Assembly: GCA_047921175.1 (NCBI GenBank)
Contig: JBLRWQ010000001.1
Span: forward strand, 1-64,000
DNA: 64,000 nt
Source: T1Sed10-7 sp047921175
Lineage (GTDB): Bacteria; Actinomycetota; Nitriliruptoria; Nitriliruptorales; Nitriliruptoraceae
Direction of reading: 5' to 3'
Part shown: in pieces, positions 45,454 to 53,742 of the stretch
Numbering within the stretch: position 1 is the stretch's first letter
Layout of the letters: every line of letters starts with the position of its first letter
The notes under the pieces: generated by a model
What the model was told of the DNA's origin: nothing
What the model saw: only the letters and a program-made list of their open reading frames with translations
Databases searched by the model: none
Position numbers and translations under genes: made by a program

Positions 45454-45491
45454 CAGGCGTGTGACGGGGAAGAACCACACGCCTGTGGTTC
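45454..45491 (-). promoter_or_regulatory. two mutually exclusive hairpins at the 5' end of the dnaE message
   Basis: Read on the minus strand: hairpin A pairs GAACCACA (45491-45484) with TGTGGTTC (45479-45472) around GGCG; hairpin B pairs CAGGCGTGTG (45485-45476) with CACACGCCTG (45463-45454) across 12 bases. Both are perfect, and share bases 45485-45476, so only one can form. TACGGT at 45506-45501 is a -10-like element whose start point would be about 45494, placing hairpin A at the very 5' end. No U run follows either. The remaining leader (45331-45453) and upstream gap to 45589 hold no gene. Confidence 0.55.
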
Positions 45492-45589
45492 GCGACCGGG
45501 ACCGTAGCAGGCGCGGGCGACACCGTGGCGCCGCCGGGCCGTCGGACCCGGGTGCGTGCGCCGGGCCGACGGCCGCGGGCGGGCGGCGC

Positions 45590-46555
45590 TCACCAGCCGG
45601 TGGCGAGCACCGTGGGATCGGGGGTCTCGAGCCCGGCTGCGGCCAGGGTCCGCTGCAGGTCCGCCGGCAGCGGTTCGGTGACCTCGATGTGCCGACCGGT
45701 CACCGGGTGCGCGAAGGCCAGCAGGCCGGCGTGGAGCACCGGACGGCGCGCCTGCAGGGCGGCGTCGAGGTCACCGGGGGCGCCGTAGCCGGGGTCCCCG
45801 ACGATCGGGTGGCCCAGGGCGGCGAGGTGGACCCGCAGCTGGTGGGTGCGGCCGGTGCCGAGCTGGCAGGCCAGCAGCGCGACGACCGCGCGGTGCGGCG
45901 GTAGCCCGGCTGCCTGACCCGTGGCCAGGGTGCGGTACCGGGTGGTCGCCGGTCGGCCGTCACCGACCACCGCGAACCGGACCCGGTCGGACGGGTCACG
46001 GCCGATCGGCGCCTCGATCCGCCCGCGTGGGTTGGCCGGCTCCCCGGCGACCAGGGCCAGGTAGCGCCGGGTGACCGCCCGGGCCGCCAGCGCCGTGATC
46101 AGGCCCGCCGCGGCCTCGTCGGTGCTGGCGACGACGAGCAACCCCGAGGTGTCGCGGTCGAGGCGGTGGACGATGCCGGGTCGGGCCGGGTCGGCCCCGG
46201 GGGCCAGCGGGATCCCCGCGGCCCGGAGCGCGTCGACGAGCGTGCCGTCCGGGTGGCCGGCGCCGGGATGCACGACCAGGCCGGCCGGCTTGGCGAGCAC
46301 CACCAGGTGCTCGTCGCGGTAGCGCACGGGTGGCAGCGGCGGCGCGGGCGTGGGGACGGCCGGCGCGGGGTCGGTGACCACGACCTCGTCGCCGGCACGC
46401 ACGGGCCGGCGTCGCGCGGCGAGGGCGCCCGCGACGGTGACCTCGCCTGCGTCGATGCGGGCGGCCGCGCGGCTGCGCGAGGTGCCGAGCCGCTGCGCCA
46501 GCACGACATCGAGGCGCTGGCCGTCCTCGGTCGCTGCGACGGTGAAGGCGGTCAC
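45590..46555 (-). CDS. rluD: RluA-family 23S rRNA pseudouridine synthase (RluD-like)
   Basis: 321 aa. S4 RNA-binding domain about 1-70 (GQRLDVVLAQRLGTSRSRAA), then the RluA catalytic domain with HRLDRDTSGLLVVA near 125-138; the second aspartate is the nucleophile. GTGRTHQLRVHL near 225 is another family signature. In this position (after lspA) the gene is usually rluD. GTG 46555 overlaps the lspA stop (GTGA). Confidence 0.92.
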   Translation of the reverse strand: MTAFTVAATEDGQRLDVVLAQRLGTSRSRAAARIDAGEVTVAGALAARRRPVRAGDEVVVTDPAPAVPTPAPPLPPVRYRDEHLVVLAKPAGLVVHPGAGHPDGTLVDALRAAGIPLAPGADPARPGIVHRLDRDTSGLLVVASTDEAAAGLITALAARAVTRRYLALVAGEPANPRGRIEAPIGRDPSDRVRFAVVGDGRPATTRYRTLATGQAAGLPPHRAVVALLACQLGTGRTHQLRVHLAALGHPIVGDPGYGAPGDLDAALQARRPVLHAGLLAFAHPVTGRHIEVTEPLPADLQRTLAAAGLETPDPTVLATGW

Positions 46556-47205
46556 GCCTGCGGCTCGTCGTCGCCGGCGGCGTCGGGCGCCTCGGACCCG
46601 TCGGACGCCTCGGACCCGTCGGACGCCTCGGACCCGTCGGACGCACCGGATGCGCCCGAGGTTGGTGCCGCGGCAGCGAGCCGCCGCTCCTCCACGAGCA
46701 CCGCGAGCACCAGCAGCACGAACCCGACCGTGATGGCGCTGTCGGCCACGTTGAAGCGGGGGAACGTGCCCCAGGCGACGAAGTCGACCACGTAGCCGGT
46801 CCCGAAGCCGTCGCCGCCCGGCCGCAGCAGCCGGTCCAGGGCGTTGCCGACCGCGCCGGAGAGCAACATGCCGTAGGCGACCGCGGCGGTCCGTGACGGC
46901 GCAGCGGGCAGTACCCGGCCCACCAGCACGAGCACCCCGACGGTGACGATCAGGAACAGCCAGTGCGGCGCTGCGACGCCGAAGGCCCCGCCCGGGTTGT
47001 AGACCAGCTGCCACCCGACCTGTGCGCCCAGCCAGGGCACGAAGCGCCCGGGGAGCAGCAGCGCCTCAGCGAGCTGTTTCGTCACCTGGTCGAGCAGGAC
47101 CAGCGCGGTCGCCAGGGTCAGCCCCACGGGGACCGCATGCGGGTAGACCGCCGCGTGCGCCTCGCCGGGCCCCGGCTCGCTGGTCGGGACGTCCGCGTCG
47201 CTCAC
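46552..47205 (-). CDS. lspA: lipoprotein signal peptidase (SPase II)
   Basis: Inner-membrane aspartyl protease that cleaves prolipoproteins. 217 aa with four transmembrane segments (about 30-45, 70-95, 102-120, 150-168). Catalytic pair in GNALDRLL (about 125) and FNVADSAI (about 152). Both ends carry extra hydrophilic sequence; the C-terminal tail contains three SDGSEA repeats. GTG 47205 begins 4 bases after the preceding zinc-finger gene's stop. Confidence 0.95.
   Translation of the reverse strand: MSDADVPTSEPGPGEAHAAVYPHAVPVGLTLATALVLLDQVTKQLAEALLLPGRFVPWLGAQVGWQLVYNPGGAFGVAAPHWLFLIVTVGVLVLVGRVLPAAPSRTAAVAYGMLLSGAVGNALDRLLRPGGDGFGTGYVVDFVAWGTFPRFNVADSAITVGFVLLVLAVLVEERRLAAAAPTSGASGASDGSEASDGSEASDGSEAPDAAGDDEPQA
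46589..46642 (-). repeat. 18-base repeat, three copies, in the lspA 3' end
   Basis: GCCTCGGACCCGTCGGAC (plus strand) is repeated exactly at 46589, 46607 and 46625, coding SDGSEA three times in the cytosolic tail of LspA. The three copies are identical, so the expansion is recent or kept uniform. Confidence 0.93.
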
Positions 47206-47209
47206 CGTG

Positions 47210-47587
47210 TCAGCGGCCCGTCTCCTCGCGACGCTTGCAGGCCATGCACATCGTCGCGTAGGGCAGGACCTCGAGCCGTTCGGCCTCGATGTACTCGCCG
47301 CAGCTCTCGCAGCGCCCGTAGCCGCCGGCGTCCATGCGCCGCAAGGCATCGTCGATCTGGGTCAGGATGCGCCGGGCGTGGTTCGACAGCGACTGCGCCG
47401 TCTCCCGCTCGAAGCTGGCGGAGCCGGCGTCCGCGGGGTCGTCGTCGAAGCCGCCCTCACGCCAGTTGTTGACATCCGCCTCCGCATCGAGCTCCGCGAC
47501 CTGCTCGAGCAGTTGCGCACGCTCGGTCTCCAGCTCCTCGCGACGGGCGCGGAGCTCGGTCTTGGTGGGGGCACGTCGTGTCGTCAT
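47210..47587 (-). CDS. TraR/DksA-type zinc-finger protein
   Basis: 125 aa from ATG 47587. N-terminal coiled coil about 10-35 (ELRARREELETERAQLLEQV), acidic middle (about 40-58) and one C4 zinc finger: C93, C96, C114, C117. Size and layout match actinobacterial DksA/TraR-like proteins that bind the RNAP secondary channel, but the DxxDxA tip motif of true DksA is not clearly present. Just upstream of lspA, as in other actinobacteria. Confidence 0.85.
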   Translation of the reverse strand: MTTRRAPTKTELRARREELETERAQLLEQVAELDAEADVNNWREGGFDDDPADAGSASFERETAQSLSNHARRILTQIDDALRRMDAGGYGRCESCGEYIEAERLEVLPYATMCMACKRREETGR

Positions 47588-47621
47588 AGGGCCGCGGAAC
47601 GTAGCAGAGCCGGCCGCCGCG

Positions 47622-47650
47622 ATGACACCACCCCGGCACGCCCGTAGACT
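47622..47650 (+). promoter_or_regulatory. promoter of the ileS leader
   Basis: ATGACA (47622-47627) and TAGACT (47645-47650) lie 17 bases apart, five and four of six matches to the -35 and -10 consensus. The start point would be about 47657, giving a leader of about 370 bases before ileS. Confidence 0.65.
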
Positions 47651-47656
47651 GCCCGC

Positions 47657-48017
47657 CACCACCACCTCGGTGGCACAACGCGACGACGAGGACGCGGCGC
47701 CCAGGGGCGCCCCACGACGAGCGAGCCGGGACGGTGGGAGCCGGCGGTGGGGTCCGGGGCGGCATCACCTCCGAGCGGCCGCGACGAGACCCGCTGCCCG
47801 TCCCACCGGACGCGGCCGGGGCGTAGGCGTGGACGTCGCCCGCACGACACGCGGGCCCCCGGCGCGAGCCGGTGCGGATGACCAGAGCGGGCCGCGACGG
47901 CGGCCAACGAGGGTGGGACCGCGGTCCCGCGCCACCGGCGCGGACGATCGTCCCTCGAGCACCCGATCAGACCGCCTCAGGACCGCCGCCGGTCCGGGCT
48001 CCCCCCCACCCTCGAGG
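47657..48017 (+). promoter_or_regulatory. T-box riboswitch (translational type) of ileS
   Basis: The conserved T-box element AACGAGGGTGGGACCGCGG lies at 47906-47924 and matches AANNNGGGTGGNACCGCG. The only isoleucine codon anywhere in the leader before it is ATC at 47764-47766, followed by A, inside a region closed by CGGTGGGA (47732-47739) and TCCCACCG (47801-47808); it is the natural specifier candidate. Downstream, CCGCGCC-ACC-GGCGCGG (47927-47943) is a 7-bp hairpin with no U run. CCTCGAG at 47953-47959 can pair fully with CTCGAGG (48011-48017), which contains the ileS ribosome site GAGG, so control is probably by hiding that site. The T-box UGGN reads UGGG, unexpected for tRNA-Ile. Confidence 0.82.
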
Positions 48018-48026
48018 TCCAGCACG

Positions 48027-51000
48027 ATGGCTGACGTCCCCGCCGCTGCGAGCGCACCCACCATCTCGACGTCCGAGGCGTCGGCGCCCGACGACGGCAC
48101 CTCCGGCGCCGTACCGACCGCTCCCTGGCCGTCGGTGTCCGCGCGACCCGACCTGCCGTCGCTGGAGACCGAGGTCCTGGACCTGTGGCGCGAGCGGGAC
48201 GTGTTCGCCCGCAGCCTGGCGCAGCGCGATGACGCACCGGTGTGGACCTTCTACGAGGGCCCGCCGACCGCGAACGGGATGCCCGGGACCCACCACGTCG
48301 AGGCCCGGGTCTTCAAGGACATCTTCCCGCGCTACCGCACCATGAAGGGGCTGTTCGTGCGGCGCAAGGGCGGCTGGGACTGCCACGGCCTGCCCGTGGA
48401 GCTCGAGGTGGAGCGGGAGCTCGGGCTCGACTCCAAGGCCGACATCGAGGCGTACGGCATCGAGGCCTTCAACGCCCGCTGCCGCGAGTCGGTGCTGCGC
48501 TACGTGGGTGCGTTCGAGGACCTGACGACCCGGATCGGGTTCTGGATCGACACCGACGACGCCTACCGCACCATGGACACCTCCTACGTCGAGAGCCTGT
48601 GGTGGGCGCTGAAGGAGCTGTGGGAGCAGGACCTGATCTTCGAGGACCACCGCGTCGCGCCCTACTGCGGCCGGTGCGGCACGGCCCTGTCCGACGCCGA
48701 GGTCTCGCAGGGCTACCAGGAGGTCGACGACCCGAGCGTCTACGTCCGCTTCCCCGTCCTCGACGGGCCGCTCGCCGAGGTGGGCGCGGCGCTCGTGGTG
48801 TGGACGACGACCCCCTGGACCCTGCCGTCCAACACCGCCTGCGCGGTCGGCGCTGACATCGTCTACGAGCTGGTCCGCACCTCGGCGTTCGGGGTCGAGG
48901 ACGAGCTGCTGGTGCTGGCGCGCGAGCGCCGGGAGGTGGTGCTCGGTGCCGACGCCGAGGTGGTCCGCACCGTCTCGCTGGAGGAGCTGGTCGGGACCCA
49001 CTACCAGCGGCCCTTCGACGTGGTCCCGCTGCCCGAGGACACGGACCTGCACCTGCTGGTGACCGCCGACTTCGTGACCACCTCCGACGGCTCCGGCATC
49101 GTCCACCTCGCCCCCGCCTTCGGCGCCGACGACATGGCGGTCGGCCGTGCGCACGGCTGGCCGGTGCTCAACCCGGTCGACGCCACCGGCAGCTTCACGC
49201 TCGGCCCGTGGGAGGGCACCTTCGTCAAGGACGCCGACGAGTGGCTGGTCCAGAACCTCGACCAGCGCGGCCTGCTGGTCAAGCAGCAGACCTACACCCA
49301 CACCTACCCGTTCTGCTGGCGCTGCAAGCGGCCGCTGATCTACTGGGCCAAGCCGTCCTGGTACATCCGGACCACCGCCAAGCGGGACCAGCTGCTGGCG
49401 AACAACGCCCGTATCGACTGGCATCCGGAGCACATCCGTGACGGCCGGTTCGGCCGGTGGCTGGAGAACAACGTCGACTGGGCCCTGTCCCGCGACCGGT
49501 ACTGGGGCACCCCGCTGCCCTTCTGGCGCTGCGGAGACTGCGGCGAGGTGGAGGTCGTCGCCAGCCGCGCGGAGCTGGGCGTCAGGGCCGGCCGGGACCT
49601 GACCGACCTGGACCCGCACCGCCCGTACGTCGATGACGTGACCCTGCCGTGCGCGGCGTGCGGTGGGACCGCCCACCGGGTCCCGGAGGTCGCAGACGCC
49701 TGGTTCGACTCCGGGGGGATGCCCTTCGCCCAGTGGGGCTACCCGCACCAGGGGCAGGAGGAGTTCGCCCGGCACTACCCCGCCGACTACATCTGCGAGG
49801 CGATCGACCAGACCCGCGGGTGGTTCTACTCGCTGCTGGCCGAGTCGACGCTGCTGTTCGACGACAGCTCCTACCGGACGTGCGCCGTCCTCGGCCACAT
49901 CGTGGACGAGGACGGTCGCAAGATGTCCAAGTCCGCCGGCAACGTGCTCGACCCGTGGGAGCTGATCGACGACCACGGTGCCGATGCGCTGCGCTGGCTG
50001 ATGTTCGCCGAGGGCAACCCGTGGGTGAACCGCCGGGTCAGCCACAACCTGCTCGAGGACGTGGTCCGGCGCTTCCTGCTGACCCTGTGGAACACCCACG
50101 TCTTCTTCACCACCTACGCCGCGATCGACGGCTTCGACCTCGACCAGGCGGCCCCGCCGGTGGCCGAGCGGCCCGCGATCGACCGGTGGGTGCTGGCCGA
50201 GCTCGCGGCGCTGGTCGACACCGTCGATGGTGCGCTGGACCGCTACGACGTCTCCACCTCGACGCGTGCCCTGGAGCGGTTCGTCGAGGACCTGTCCAAC
50301 TGGTACGTCCGGCGCACGCGGCGGCGCTTCTGGAAGGCGGCCCACGACGACCCGGCCGACAAGGCCGCCGCCTACCACACCCTGCACACCTGCCTGACGA
50401 CGCTGTCACAGCTGCTGGCCCCGTTCGTGCCGTTCCTGGCCGAGCGGCTGTGGCAGGACCTGGTCGTGGCGCCGGCGCGGGCCGCGGGCCGCGAACCCTC
50501 CCACGACTCGGTGCACCTGACCGCGTTCCCCGTCGCCGAGCCGGCGTGGCGGGACGAGGGGCTGCGCGCGGCGATGGCCACCGCCCGGCGGGTGACCGAG
50601 CTCGGCCGCCAGGCCCGCAACGACTCCGGCGTGAAGGTCCGCCAGCCGCTCGCCCGGGCGCTGGTGCACGTACCCGCCGATGAGCGGGCCGGCCTCGCCT
50701 CCCTGACCGCGGAGATCGCCGAGGAGCTCAACGTCCACCACATCGAGCTCGCGGACGGCACCGGGGACCTGGTGGAGCGCTCCTGCAAGCCGAACTTCCG
50801 GACGCTGGGACCGGCGTTCCAGCAGCGGGCACCGAAGGTCGCGAGGGCCATCACCGGCCTGGACGCCGAGGGCGCCGCGTCGCTCGCCGCAGCGCTGGCC
50901 GAGGGGCCGGCCGAGCTCGAGGTCGACGGGGAGACCGTGACCGTCACCGTCGACATGGTCGAGGTGATCGAACGGCCCCGGACCGGGTGGGCGGTCGCGC

Positions 51001-51311
51001 GCGACGCGACCAGCTCGTTCGCGCTCGACACCGAGCTGACCCGCGGGCTGGAGGTGGAGGGCGCGGCGCGTGAGCTGGTCCGGGCCGTGAACGACCTGCG
51101 CAAGGCCGCGGGGCTGGAGCTCGCGGACCGTATCGAGCTGGTCGTCTCCATCGACCCGGCCGAGCTCGACGAGGAGCTGGCCGCGGCAGGCCACTACGAC
51201 ACGGTCGCCCGCGACGTGCTGGCAACTGCGGTCCACCGTGCCCCGGTGGCCGACGGCACCCGCATCGACCTCGGCGCGCTCGGGGCGGCGCTGGTCGCGA
51301 TCCGCCCGTGA
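48027..51311 (+). CDS. ileS: isoleucyl-tRNA synthetase, eukaryotic-like type 2
   Basis: 1094 aa class I synthetase. HIGH-equivalent in PPTANGMPGTHHV (about 80-92), editing CP1 domain with VVWTTTPWTLPSN (about 257-269), tryptophan/arginine motif DWALSRDRYWGTPLPFW near 485, KMSKS in GRKMSKSAGNVLDPW near 632. These variants (GTHH, SRDRYWGTP) mark the type-2 enzymes that are naturally little affected by mupirocin and are common in actinobacteria. ATG 48027 is 9 bases after GAGG. Its stop overlaps the next gene's GTG. Confidence 0.97.
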   Translation: MADVPAAASAPTISTSEASAPDDGTSGAVPTAPWPSVSARPDLPSLETEVLDLWRERDVFARSLAQRDDAPVWTFYEGPPTANGMPGTHHVEARVFKDIFPRYRTMKGLFVRRKGGWDCHGLPVELEVERELGLDSKADIEAYGIEAFNARCRESVLRYVGAFEDLTTRIGFWIDTDDAYRTMDTSYVESLWWALKELWEQDLIFEDHRVAPYCGRCGTALSDAEVSQGYQEVDDPSVYVRFPVLDGPLAEVGAALVVWTTTPWTLPSNTACAVGADIVYELVRTSAFGVEDELLVLARERREVVLGADAEVVRTVSLEELVGTHYQRPFDVVPLPEDTDLHLLVTADFVTTSDGSGIVHLAPAFGADDMAVGRAHGWPVLNPVDATGSFTLGPWEGTFVKDADEWLVQNLDQRGLLVKQQTYTHTYPFCWRCKRPLIYWAKPSWYIRTTAKRDQLLANNARIDWHPEHIRDGRFGRWLENNVDWALSRDRYWGTPLPFWRCGDCGEVEVVASRAELGVRAGRDLTDLDPHRPYVDDVTLPCAACGGTAHRVPEVADAWFDSGGMPFAQWGYPHQGQEEFARHYPADYICEAIDQTRGWFYSLLAESTLLFDDSSYRTCAVLGHIVDEDGRKMSKSAGNVLDPWELIDDHGADALRWLMFAEGNPWVNRRVSHNLLEDVVRRFLLTLWNTHVFFTTYAAIDGFDLDQAAPPVAERPAIDRWVLAELAALVDTVDGALDRYDVSTSTRALERFVEDLSNWYVRRTRRRFWKAAHDDPADKAAAYHTLHTCLTTLSQLLAPFVPFLAERLWQDLVVAPARAAGREPSHDSVHLTAFPVAEPAWRDEGLRAAMATARRVTELGRQARNDSGVKVRQPLARALVHVPADERAGLASLTAEIAEELNVHHIELADGTGDLVERSCKPNFRTLGPAFQQRAPKVARAITGLDAEGAASLAAALAEGPAELEVDGETVTVTVDMVEVIERPRTGWAVARDATSSFALDTELTRGLEVEGAARELVRAVNDLRKAAGLELADRIELVVSIDPAELDEELAAAGHYDTVARDVLATAVHRAPVADGTRIDLGALGAALVAIRP

Positions 51312-51901
51312 GCCGCCGGCTGGGGTCCTGGCTGCTGGCCACGTTCCTCACGGCCGGGGTGGTCGCGATCGTCCGGCAGCGGTGGGAGGCCCAGGCGGTG
51401 CGGCGCGGGACGCTCCCCCGTGCCAGCGCCGCCGCGGCGCTGGTGCCGCGGCGACCGCACCCGGCCTGGGCCGAGCAGCTGGCGGGCTGGGTCCCGACCC
51501 GGCCGGCGACCCCCCTCGGTCGGCTCGTCGCGACCGTCTGGGCCGGTCCCCTGACCGTGGTCGGGTTCGGGCTCGCCGCGTTGGCCGGTGCCCACCCGCG
51601 CTGGGACGTGGACCTCGGCTGCTTCGTGGCCCGCGGTGTCGGCGGTCCGTCGCGGGTCGCGCTGCGCGCGGTGGGGGCGAGCGCGAACACCGTCGGGTTG
51701 GTGGTGCTCAGCCCCGGGCCGCGACCGGATCCGGTGCTGCTGGCGCACGAGGCCGTCCACGCGCGTCAGGCCGAGCGGCTCGGTCCGCTCCTGCTGCCCG
51801 CCTACGTGCTGCTCTCGGCACGGTTCGGGTACCGCGACAACCCCCTGGAGCAGGCGGCCCGGCTGGGGGCACGCCGCGCGCTGCCCGGCCGACCGCACTG
51901 A
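51308..51901 (+). CDS. small membrane protein with HExxH motif
   Basis: 197 aa, not recognised as a named family. N-terminal hydrophobic segment (about 7-22), a second at about 77-94, then HEAVH at 147-151 and NPLEQAAR with E181 about 30 residues later, the spacing of a gluzincin-type zinc site (HExxH...E). It could be a minimal metallopeptidase or an inactive relative. GTG 51308 overlaps the ileS stop (GTGA), so it is translated only with IleRS and would fall under the T-box. Convergent with divIVA at 31 bases, where no terminator is evident. Confidence 0.6.
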   Translation: MSRRLGSWLLATFLTAGVVAIVRQRWEAQAVRRGTLPRASAAAALVPRRPHPAWAEQLAGWVPTRPATPLGRLVATVWAGPLTVVGFGLAALAGAHPRWDVDLGCFVARGVGGPSRVALRAVGASANTVGLVVLSPGPRPDPVLLAHEAVHARQAERLGPLLLPAYVLLSARFGYRDNPLEQAARLGARRALPGRPH

Positions 51902-51932
51902 GCGAGCCGTCCCGGTCAGCCCGCCAGAGGGT

Positions 51933-52853
51933 TCAGCTCCAGATCGGGGGGTCGGGCTCGACCTGCCGGTCGCGTTCGTCGCCGGCCCCGTCCGGCTGCT
52001 GCCCGGCCGCGACGTCGCCAGCGGCATCCGTGGCGTCCTCAGCGGCATCCGTGGCGTCATCGGAGCGGTGCCAGGGGTCCGCGTCCTCCCCGGAGGACCC
52101 GACCGGCGGGACACCGCCCCCGGGGTCGCCATCGACCAGCCCGTCGGCCGGGGGCGCCGCGGGTGGAGCCGGCGTTGCTGCGGGCGCCTCGTCGACAGCG
52201 GTCGTCGGCCACGGGGGCGGTGCCAGGTCCGATGCGCCGGCGGCCAGGTCGTACGCCTCCCGGGCCGCGGTCTCGTCAGCCGCGACCCGTGGGAGCAGCT
52301 CGGCGTAGGGATCGGGCAGGGCCTCGAGGGCCTGCAGCTGGGACCCGAGGTGGGCCCGCAGCTGCTCGCGGTGCGCCGCGTCGAGGTGCTGCACCTCGTG
52401 CAGCCGCGCGCGCAGCTGCGCGACCTCGTCCGCCGCGCTCGCCCGCAGCCGGGCCGCCTCGTCCGCCGCGCTCGCCCGCAGCCGGGCCGCCTCTGCCTCG
52501 GCGGTGGACCGTCGCTCGTCCGCCTCGCGTTTGGCCTGCTCCCGGGTCGCGGCCAGCTCACGTTCGGTCGCGGTGCGCAGGGTCGCCACCTCGGCCTCGG
52601 CCTCGGTGCGGACCCGATCGGCCGCGTCCTGCACCGTGACCAGGGTGCGCGTGAGGGTGGCCTCACGCTCGCGGGCGGCGGCCAGCTCGCCCTCCAGTGC
52701 CTTGACCCGCTGCTCGAGGGTGTGCCGGTGGGCGGCGTCAGCTTCGACCTGGTCGGCGAGCCGGTCGAGGAAGGCGTCCACCTCGTCGCGGTCGTAGCCA
52801 CGCGCACGCAGGCGGAACTCCTCGGCCACGATCTGCTCAGGACTCAGCGACAC
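51933..52853 (-). CDS. divIVA: DivIVA/Wag31-like polar growth protein
   Basis: Coiled-coil scaffold that marks curved membrane and poles. 306 aa from GTG 52853 (GGAGG 5 bases upstream). N-terminal DivIVA domain: SPEQIVAEEFRLRARGYDRDEVDAFLD-like run at 2-28 (shown in part), then coiled coil about 35-185, with AARLRASAADE given twice in tandem, then a disordered Pro/Asp-rich tail (about 195-306). It is the last gene of the dcw transcript. Confidence 0.9.
   Translation of the reverse strand: MSLSPEQIVAEEFRLRARGYDRDEVDAFLDRLADQVEADAAHRHTLEQRVKALEGELAAAREREATLTRTLVTVQDAADRVRTEAEAEVATLRTATERELAATREQAKREADERRSTAEAEAARLRASAADEAARLRASAADEVAQLRARLHEVQHLDAAHREQLRAHLGSQLQALEALPDPYAELLPRVAADETAAREAYDLAAGASDLAPPPWPTTAVDEAPAATPAPPAAPPADGLVDGDPGGGVPPVGSSGEDADPWHRSDDATDAAEDATDAAGDVAAGQQPDGAGDERDRQVEPDPPIWS
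52020..52061 (-). repeat. 21-base duplication in the divIVA tail
   Basis: AGCGGCATCCGTGGCGTC plus three bases occurs at 52020-52040 and 52041-52061, coding a repeated DATDAA. In the disordered C-terminal tail. Confidence 0.8.
52424..52489 (-). repeat. 33-base tandem duplication in divIVA coiled coil
   Basis: Two identical 33-base units (52424-52456, 52457-52489) code AARLRASAADE twice. Eleven residues per unit equals one hendecad, so the coiled coil is lengthened without breaking its register. Confidence 0.9.
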
Positions 52854-52867
52854 GGGATCCTCCGGTC

Positions 52868-53176
52868 TCAGAAGGGCAGGCTCGCGGCGATGGGCCGCAG
52901 GAACAGGGTCAACCCGAAGAACAGCACCAGGATCGACAGATCCAGGGCCACACCGCCGATCCGGAGCGGTGGGATGACCTTGCGCAGGGGGGCGAGCACG
53001 GGGTCCACCAGCCGGCGGACCCCGAGCTGCAGCGGGACCAGCGGCTCCGGCGTACGGGGGATCCAGGAGAAGATCACGTGCGCGAGCAGCACCACCCAGT
53101 ACAGGTCGAGCAGCAGCCCGAGGGTCTGCCCGACCGGGCCGGGCCGGACAACCGCGACCAGGAGCCCTGCGCTCAC
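52868..53176 (-). CDS. yggT: YggT family membrane protein
   Basis: 102 aa with two transmembrane segments (about 16-38 and 75-95) and the conserved IPPLRIGGVALDLSILVLFF stretch. Role unclear, linked to division and osmotic tolerance in some bacteria. It lies between sepF and divIVA, the standard place, and GTG 53176 overlaps the sepF stop. Confidence 0.9.
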   Translation of the reverse strand: MSAGLLVAVVRPGPVGQTLGLLLDLYWVVLLAHVIFSWIPRTPEPLVPLQLGVRRLVDPVLAPLRKVIPPLRIGGVALDLSILVLFFGLTLFLRPIAASLPF

Positions 53177-53742
53177 GCCTGCGGCCTGGCCGGCACCCGG
53201 TACCCGAGCTCGGTGAGCCGCCGTCGCTCGTCGACGGGCAGACGGACCCCATCCGGCACGAGCAGGAACGCACGGGTCCCGACCTTGGTCAGCTCACCGC
53301 GCAGGGCGTAGGTCAGCCCCGAGACGAAGTCCACGACCCGGCGGGCGGTCGCCGCAGGTGCGTCGACGAGGTCGAACAGGACCGGCTGTCCCGACCGGTA
53401 GCGGGCGCCGACGGCCTCGACGTCCTCGAAGTCGGTGACGGTCACCTGGGCGACCCGCTGCGCCGTTGCCGCCGCGCTGTCCGCTGCACGCAAGGGACGC
53501 ACGTTGCTGGCCTCGACGCCGCGCAGCTCCGCCTCGCGGACGACCTCCCGGGCCACGGCGGCGGATGCGCCGACCGCGGCCCGTTCCTGCGGTCGCTCCC
53601 GGCGTACGGGCGCAGGCCGCTCGGCGACGGTCACGTCGGGGTCCTCGCCGGGCACGAACCGGCCCGCGAGCTCGTCGTAGACCTCGTCCGGCTCCTCCTT
53701 CAGACCGAGGTAGACCAGGGTGCGGTTCCACATCGCGCTCAC
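53173..53742 (-). CDS. sepF: cell division protein SepF
   Basis: Membrane anchor for FtsZ in actinobacteria (no FtsA or ZipA). 189 aa. N-terminal membrane-binding helix MSAMWNRTLVYLGL, linker rich in Arg/Pro/Ala (about 35-95), then the SepF domain about 95-175 (TDFEDVEAVGARYRSGQPVL, DFVSGLTYALRG). GTG 53742 overlaps the yggS stop; an ATG three codons later is an equally good start by sequence. Confidence 0.93.
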   Translation of the reverse strand: MSAMWNRTLVYLGLKEEPDEVYDELAGRFVPGEDPDVTVAERPAPVRRERPQERAAVGASAAVAREVVREAELRGVEASNVRPLRAADSAAATAQRVAQVTVTDFEDVEAVGARYRSGQPVLFDLVDAPAATARRVVDFVSGLTYALRGELTKVGTRAFLLVPDGVRLPVDERRRLTELGYRVPARPQA

